A stretch of DNA of 64,000 nucleotides from Actinoallomurus sp963850195. GTDB lineage: Bacteria; Actinomycetota; Actinomycetes; Streptosporangiales; Streptosporangiaceae. Position numbers and translations under genes: made by a program. Positions 60,671-64,000 of the stretch are shown piece after piece. Numbering within the stretch: position 1 is the first letter of the stretch; each line of letters opens with the position of its first letter. The DNA lies in assembly GCA_963850195.1 (NCBI GenBank), contig CAWKKD010000005.1, forward strand, positions 1,116,001 through 1,180,000, in the 5' to 3' direction. The notes under the pieces are model-generated. The model ran no database searches. It saw only the letters and a program-made list of their open reading frames with translations, and had not been told where the DNA came from.

Positions 60671-62635
60671 ATGGATACGACGGTTGCGGACCCCCTCGTC
60701 GGGCAGGTGCTCGACGGGCGCTACCGCGTACAGGCGCGGATCGCCCAGGGCGGCATGGCCACGGTCTACGTCGGCCACGACACCAAGCTGGACCGTACGG
60801 TGGCGTTGAAGGTCATGCACGCCAACCTCGCCGGCGACCAGGACTTCGTACGACGCTTCATCGGTGAGGCCAAACACGCCGCGGCGTTGTCGCACCCCAA
60901 CGTGGTCGCCGTGTACGACCAGGGCACCGACAAGGGCCATGTGTTCCTCGCGATGGAATACGTCCCAGGGCGCACGCTGCGGGACCTGCTGACCGAGCGC
61001 GGACGGATCGGGCCACGCCAGGCCCTGGAGCTCATGCAGCCGGTGCTGGCGGCGCTCGGCGCCGCGCACCGCGCCGGGGTGGTCCACCGCGACGTCAAGC
61101 CCGAGAACGTCCTCCTCAACTCCGACGGGCGCGTGAAGGTCGCCGACTTCGGTCTGGCGCGCGCCGAGTCGGCCAGCAAGCAGACCAAGACCGGCATGCT
61201 CATCGGCACCGTCGGCTACCTCGCCCCGGAGCAGGTCATCTCGGGCGACGCCGACGCGCGTGCCGACGTGTACGCCGCGGGCATCATGCTGTTCGAGCTG
61301 CTGACCGGCGCCCAGCCCCACCAGGGCGGCACGCCGCTGTCGGTGGCGTACAAGCACGTCAACGAGGTCGTACCGCTGGTCTCGAGCGTGATCCCCGGCG
61401 CACCTGCGCAGATCGACGCGCTCGTGGCCAGCGCCACCGACCGCGACCCGTCGCGGCGGCCCTCCGACGCGACCCACTTCCACGCGGCGGCCGGCGACGT
61501 CTACCGCTCGCTGCCACCCGACATCGACCAGCGGCTCTCCGCCGTCACGCCCCAGGCGCCCGCACCCGTTGGTGCGGGCGGCGCCACGCAGGCGCTCGGG
61601 CCGGGCGCGGCGACGCACGCGGTCGGTGCGCCGGGCTCGCACACCATGGCGATCGCGCCGCACGAGGTCACGCAGGACATGCCGCCAGGGCGAGTCCCGC
61701 AGACCCTCCGCGACCGCCTCGTCACCCCGCCGGGCCTGTACGGAGTGATCGCGGGCGCGCTCGTGGCCGTCCTCCTGCTCGGCGGCCTGGTGTACACCTT
61801 CGCCATCGGCGGCACCCAGCACGTGCCCAAGCTCATCGGCATGTCCGAGGACGAGGCGCGGGTACGGGCCCAGCAGCTCGGCCTCAAGGTCAAGATCGGC
61901 GCCCCCCGCTACGACAACCAGGTGCCCAAGGACAAGGTCGCCGACGTACTGCCCAAGGTCGGTAGCGAGGTCGAGCAGGGCGCCCTGCTGACGCTGATCC
62001 TGTCCAAGGGCAAGCAGCCCATCAACGTGCCCGACGTACGCAACCTGCCCCTCGCCCAGGCCAAGCAGCAGCTCCAGGCCAAGGGCCTGACGCCCGGCGA
62101 TGTCGTACAGCAGGGCAGCACCACGGTGCCGCGCGGCAACGTCATCAAGACCAAGCCGCCGGCCGGCGAGGCCCAGAGCCCGGACGACCCGATCACCATC
62201 GTCGTGAGCAGCGGCCTCAAGATGCCGAACCTCGCGAACATGAAGCGCGCCCAGGCCCAAGAGGCCCTCAACAAGCTGGGCCTCGTCGTCCAGTGGCAGG
62301 AACAGGACCCGGCCGACGGCCAGCCCGAAGACACGGTGATCGCCCAGAACCCGCCGCCGGGCCAGGCCCTCAACCGTGGTGACGCCGTCCAGGTGACCGT
62401 CACCAAGGGTGGGTGCCAGTGGTTCAACCCGTTCTGCAAGAGCGGCAACAACGGCGGCCAGGCCCCGGTCCCCGGCGTCGTCGGCCAGCCGATGTCCGCC
62501 GCCGCCCAAGCCCTGCGCGCGGCCGGCTTCCGCGTCAACGTCCGCAGCGGCAACCCGCCCGACGTCGTCACCGGCCAGGACCCGGCGCCCAACACGCCGC
62601 AGCAGGCGGGCTCCGTCGTCACCATCTGGCACTGA
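60671..62635 (+). CDS. pknL: serine/threonine protein kinase with PASTA domains (PknL type)
   Basis: The 654-residue membrane kinase has a catalytic domain at about residues 18-275: the Gly-rich loop IAQGGMATVYVGHD, the catalytic HRDVKPENVL (HRD at 139-141), VADFGLARAE and a threonine-rich activation loop SKQTKTGMLIGTVGYLAPE. A juxtamembrane segment rich in Ala/Gly leads to one membrane helix (about 358-380). Four PASTA repeats follow, from about residue 385 to the end, and bind muropeptides outside the cell. TACACT at 60658-60663 lies 7 bp before the ATG and no ribosome-binding site is seen, which suggests a leaderless transcript. The nearby Rv2175c homologue is the likely substrate. Confidence 0.95.
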   Translation: MDTTVADPLVGQVLDGRYRVQARIAQGGMATVYVGHDTKLDRTVALKVMHANLAGDQDFVRRFIGEAKHAAALSHPNVVAVYDQGTDKGHVFLAMEYVPGRTLRDLLTERGRIGPRQALELMQPVLAALGAAHRAGVVHRDVKPENVLLNSDGRVKVADFGLARAESASKQTKTGMLIGTVGYLAPEQVISGDADARADVYAAGIMLFELLTGAQPHQGGTPLSVAYKHVNEVVPLVSSVIPGAPAQIDALVASATDRDPSRRPSDATHFHAAAGDVYRSLPPDIDQRLSAVTPQAPAPVGAGGATQALGPGAATHAVGAPGSHTMAIAPHEVTQDMPPGRVPQTLRDRLVTPPGLYGVIAGALVAVLLLGGLVYTFAIGGTQHVPKLIGMSEDEARVRAQQLGLKVKIGAPRYDNQVPKDKVADVLPKVGSEVEQGALLTLILSKGKQPINVPDVRNLPLAQAKQQLQAKGLTPGDVVQQGSTTVPRGNVIKTKPPAGEAQSPDDPITIVVSSGLKMPNLANMKRAQAQEALNKLGLVVQWQEQDPADGQPEDTVIAQNPPPGQALNRGDAVQVTVTKGGCQWFNPFCKSGNNGGQAPVPGVVGQPMSAAAQALRAAGFRVNVRSGNPPDVVTGQDPAPNTPQQAGSVVTIWH

Positions 62636-62808
62636 CCCGCCTCACGCCTACGCGCGGGCCTTGGCGGGGCTGTGGCGGGCCGGCAGGGCCTGTCGCGCGG
62701 CCGGGCCGCCCTGCATGCGGCGAGTACGGCGGTGGCACCCGCGTCCTGCGGCTTCCGAAGGGAAAGCCGAGTGCGCCCGTCGCCCGATCCGCATACGGTG
62801 CGGGGGCG

Positions 62809-63356
62809 ATCCACACGTACCCTCCGCTGAACCTCGAGGTACGGACGCCGCGGCTGACCTTGGCCGGGGCAACGGATGAGCTGCTGGAACGCCTCGTCCC
62901 GGTTGTTCGCGCCGGCATCGCCGATGCCGAGCCATGGCCGTTCGACGACCCGATGTCGCTCTACGAGGACAGCCCTGACCGCGAGTGGCGGTGGCTGCGG
63001 GCCATCTGGGCTGGGCGTGCCCGCGTGGACCAGGGCTTCTGGCGGCTGTACTTCGTCGTGCTGCTGGACGGCGAGCCGATCGGAATGCAGGACCTGCGCG
63101 GGTCCGAGTTCACCAAGTTCGGGACGGTGTCCACCTTCTCGTGGCAAGCGACGCCTTCACCGACGACCACGCGTCCAACCAGGTGTCCCGAGCGCTGGGC
63201 TACGAACCGAACGGCACTACTTGGGACACTCGCCGTGGCGAGGTCGTACCGATACAGCGTTGGAAGCTGACCCGAGACTCCTGGAACCGGGTCCGACGCG
63301 ATGACATCGAACCGGTCGGCGTTCAGGAGTGTCTCCCCGCGCTGGGTCTGGTCTAA
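62809..63356 (+). pseudogene. GNAT acetyltransferase pseudogene with internal deletion and frameshift
   Basis: One frame gives NLEVRTPRLTLAGATDELLE, FDDPMSLYEDSPDREWRWLR and FGTVSTFSWQ. The next frame continues with SDAFTDDHASNQVSRALGYE, PNGTTWDTRRGEVVPIQRWK and RDDIEPVGVQECLPALGLV. Both belong to one GNAT-type protein, but the join removes the acetyl-CoA-binding motif A (roughly 40-50 residues) and shifts the frame. No start codon with a ribosome-binding site is left. The gene is therefore dead or a relict. Confidence 0.7.
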
Positions 63357-63458
63357 CGGCCGGCCGTGTGACGCGACGGCCGCCCGGTGGCGGGGGCAAG
63401 GGTTGGACCTGCGGGGTCTTGGTCCCGGCTCGGGCGGATGCCGCTACGCTGACGTGGC

Positions 63459-64000
63459 GTGGCCACAGATTTGATGTCCCCTGTCGGAGCGCATGTGCCC
63501 GTCGCGGGCGGGCTTGCCACCGGCGGGCTTCGTTATGCGGCGCAGGTCGGGGCGGAGGCCGTTCAGGTCTTCGTCAGCAACCCGCGCGGGTGGGCGATGG
63601 CGGCCGGGAAACCCGACGAGGACGAGAAGCTCCGGGCGCACGGTGAGGAGCACGGGATGCCCGTGTTCGTGCACGCGCCGTACCTCGTGAACTTCGGGTC
63701 GCCCAATCCGCAGACGCTGGCGAGTTCGGTGGCGTCCGTGGGGCACGCGTTGACCCGCGCCGCGACGATCGGGGCTCGCGGTGTCGTGGTGCATACCGGC
63801 TCGGCGGTATCGCAGTCCCGCGACGACGCGATGCGGCAGGTACGTGAGAACCTCCTGCCGCTGCTCGACCTCATCCCCGACGACGGCCCGGACCTGCTCC
63901 TGGAGCCGATGGCGGGACAGGGTGCGATGCTGTGCGCCTCCGTACCGGACCTGGGGCCCTACCTGGACGCCCTGGACCGCCACCCGCGCGCCGGCGTGTG
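63459..64000 (+). CDS. nfo: deoxyribonuclease IV (endonuclease IV), 3' end outside window
   Basis: Nfo cleaves DNA at abasic sites during base excision repair. About 180 N-terminal residues are present: GAHVPVAGGLATGGLRYAAQ, AEAVQVFVSNPRGWAM, MPVFVHAPYLVNFGSPNPQT with a metal His, GARGVVVHTGSAVSQSRDDA with the next metal His, and LLLEPMAGQGAMLC with the metal Glu. The frame is open to the end of the window. The GTG at 63459 is 8 bp after TACGCT, suggesting a leaderless start; a TTG or ATG at 63471 and 63474 are alternatives. Confidence 0.92.
   Translation, partial: MATDLMSPVGAHVPVAGGLATGGLRYAAQVGAEAVQVFVSNPRGWAMAAGKPDEDEKLRAHGEEHGMPVFVHAPYLVNFGSPNPQTLASSVASVGHALTRAATIGARGVVVHTGSAVSQSRDDAMRQVRENLLPLLDLIPDDGPDLLLEPMAGQGAMLCASVPDLGPYLDALDRHPRAGV

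Overview
This window is high-GC chromosomal DNA from an actinomycete (Actinomycetota, probably a spore-forming, filamentous order such as Streptosporangiales; I cannot fix the genus). The evidence is the very high GC content at third codon positions, frequent GTG and TTG starts, a BldD orthologue, the actinobacterial integration host factor mIHF, an Rv2175c/PknL pair, a helicase-dead PriA and an SAV_6107-type HEPN protein. No rRNA, tRNA, CRISPR array or intact prophage was seen.

Left part (1-7 kb): a partial aldose epimerase, a DUF6986 aldolase-like gene, and a minus-strand set (moxR, coxE-like, xdhC, MobA-like nucleotidyltransferase) that looks like a maturation kit for a molybdenum hydroxylase whose structural subunits are not in the window. 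From 6.7 to 12.3 kb is an FMN-riboswitch-controlled riboflavin operon (ribD-ribE-ribM-ribBA-ribH) followed by hisG and a PH-domain gene. The hisE gene expected between ribH and hisG is missing, and the HisG is of an atypical subtype.

Middle part (12.4-31 kb): a syntenic core of housekeeping genes (rpe, rsmB, fmt, def, priA, metK, coaBC, rpoZ, gmk, mihF), interrupted by lineage-specific genes: a TSUP permease, an MBL hydrolase, a secreted beta-helix protein, a LysR/aminotransferase pair, and a P450/MmcQ/secreted-protein cluster. A 1.6-kb stretch without credible genes follows. Then comes the complete de novo pyrimidine operon pyrR-pyrB-pyrC-carA-(small membrane protein)-carB-pyrK-pyrD-pyrF on the minus strand (32.7-42.8 kb). 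Its leader contains a recognisable PyrR-binding hairpin next to the pyrR Shine-Dalgarno sequence. Divergent to it is bldD.

Right part (43.7-64 kb): a degenerate tandem repeat of about 188 bp, a HEPN gene, ybaK, an epoxide hydrolase facing a CGNR-type regulator across a palindromic operator, and a coupled three-gene set with a WXG100-like protein and a GNAT acetyltransferase. Between that acetyltransferase and metF sits a 2.1-kb insert flanked by 47/49-bp direct repeats of the metF 3' end. It carries a collagen-like secreted protein and a frameshifted remnant of a bifunctional primase/polymerase, and is best read as the scar of an integrative element. After metF come a polyprenyl synthase, thiE, an Rv2175c homologue, a ferredoxin-reductase-like flavoprotein, an ACC deaminase with its GntR regulator, a TPP-riboswitch-controlled thiO-thiS-thiG operon, the PASTA kinase pknL, a GNAT pseudogene with an internal deletion, and the start of an endonuclease IV gene running off the window.
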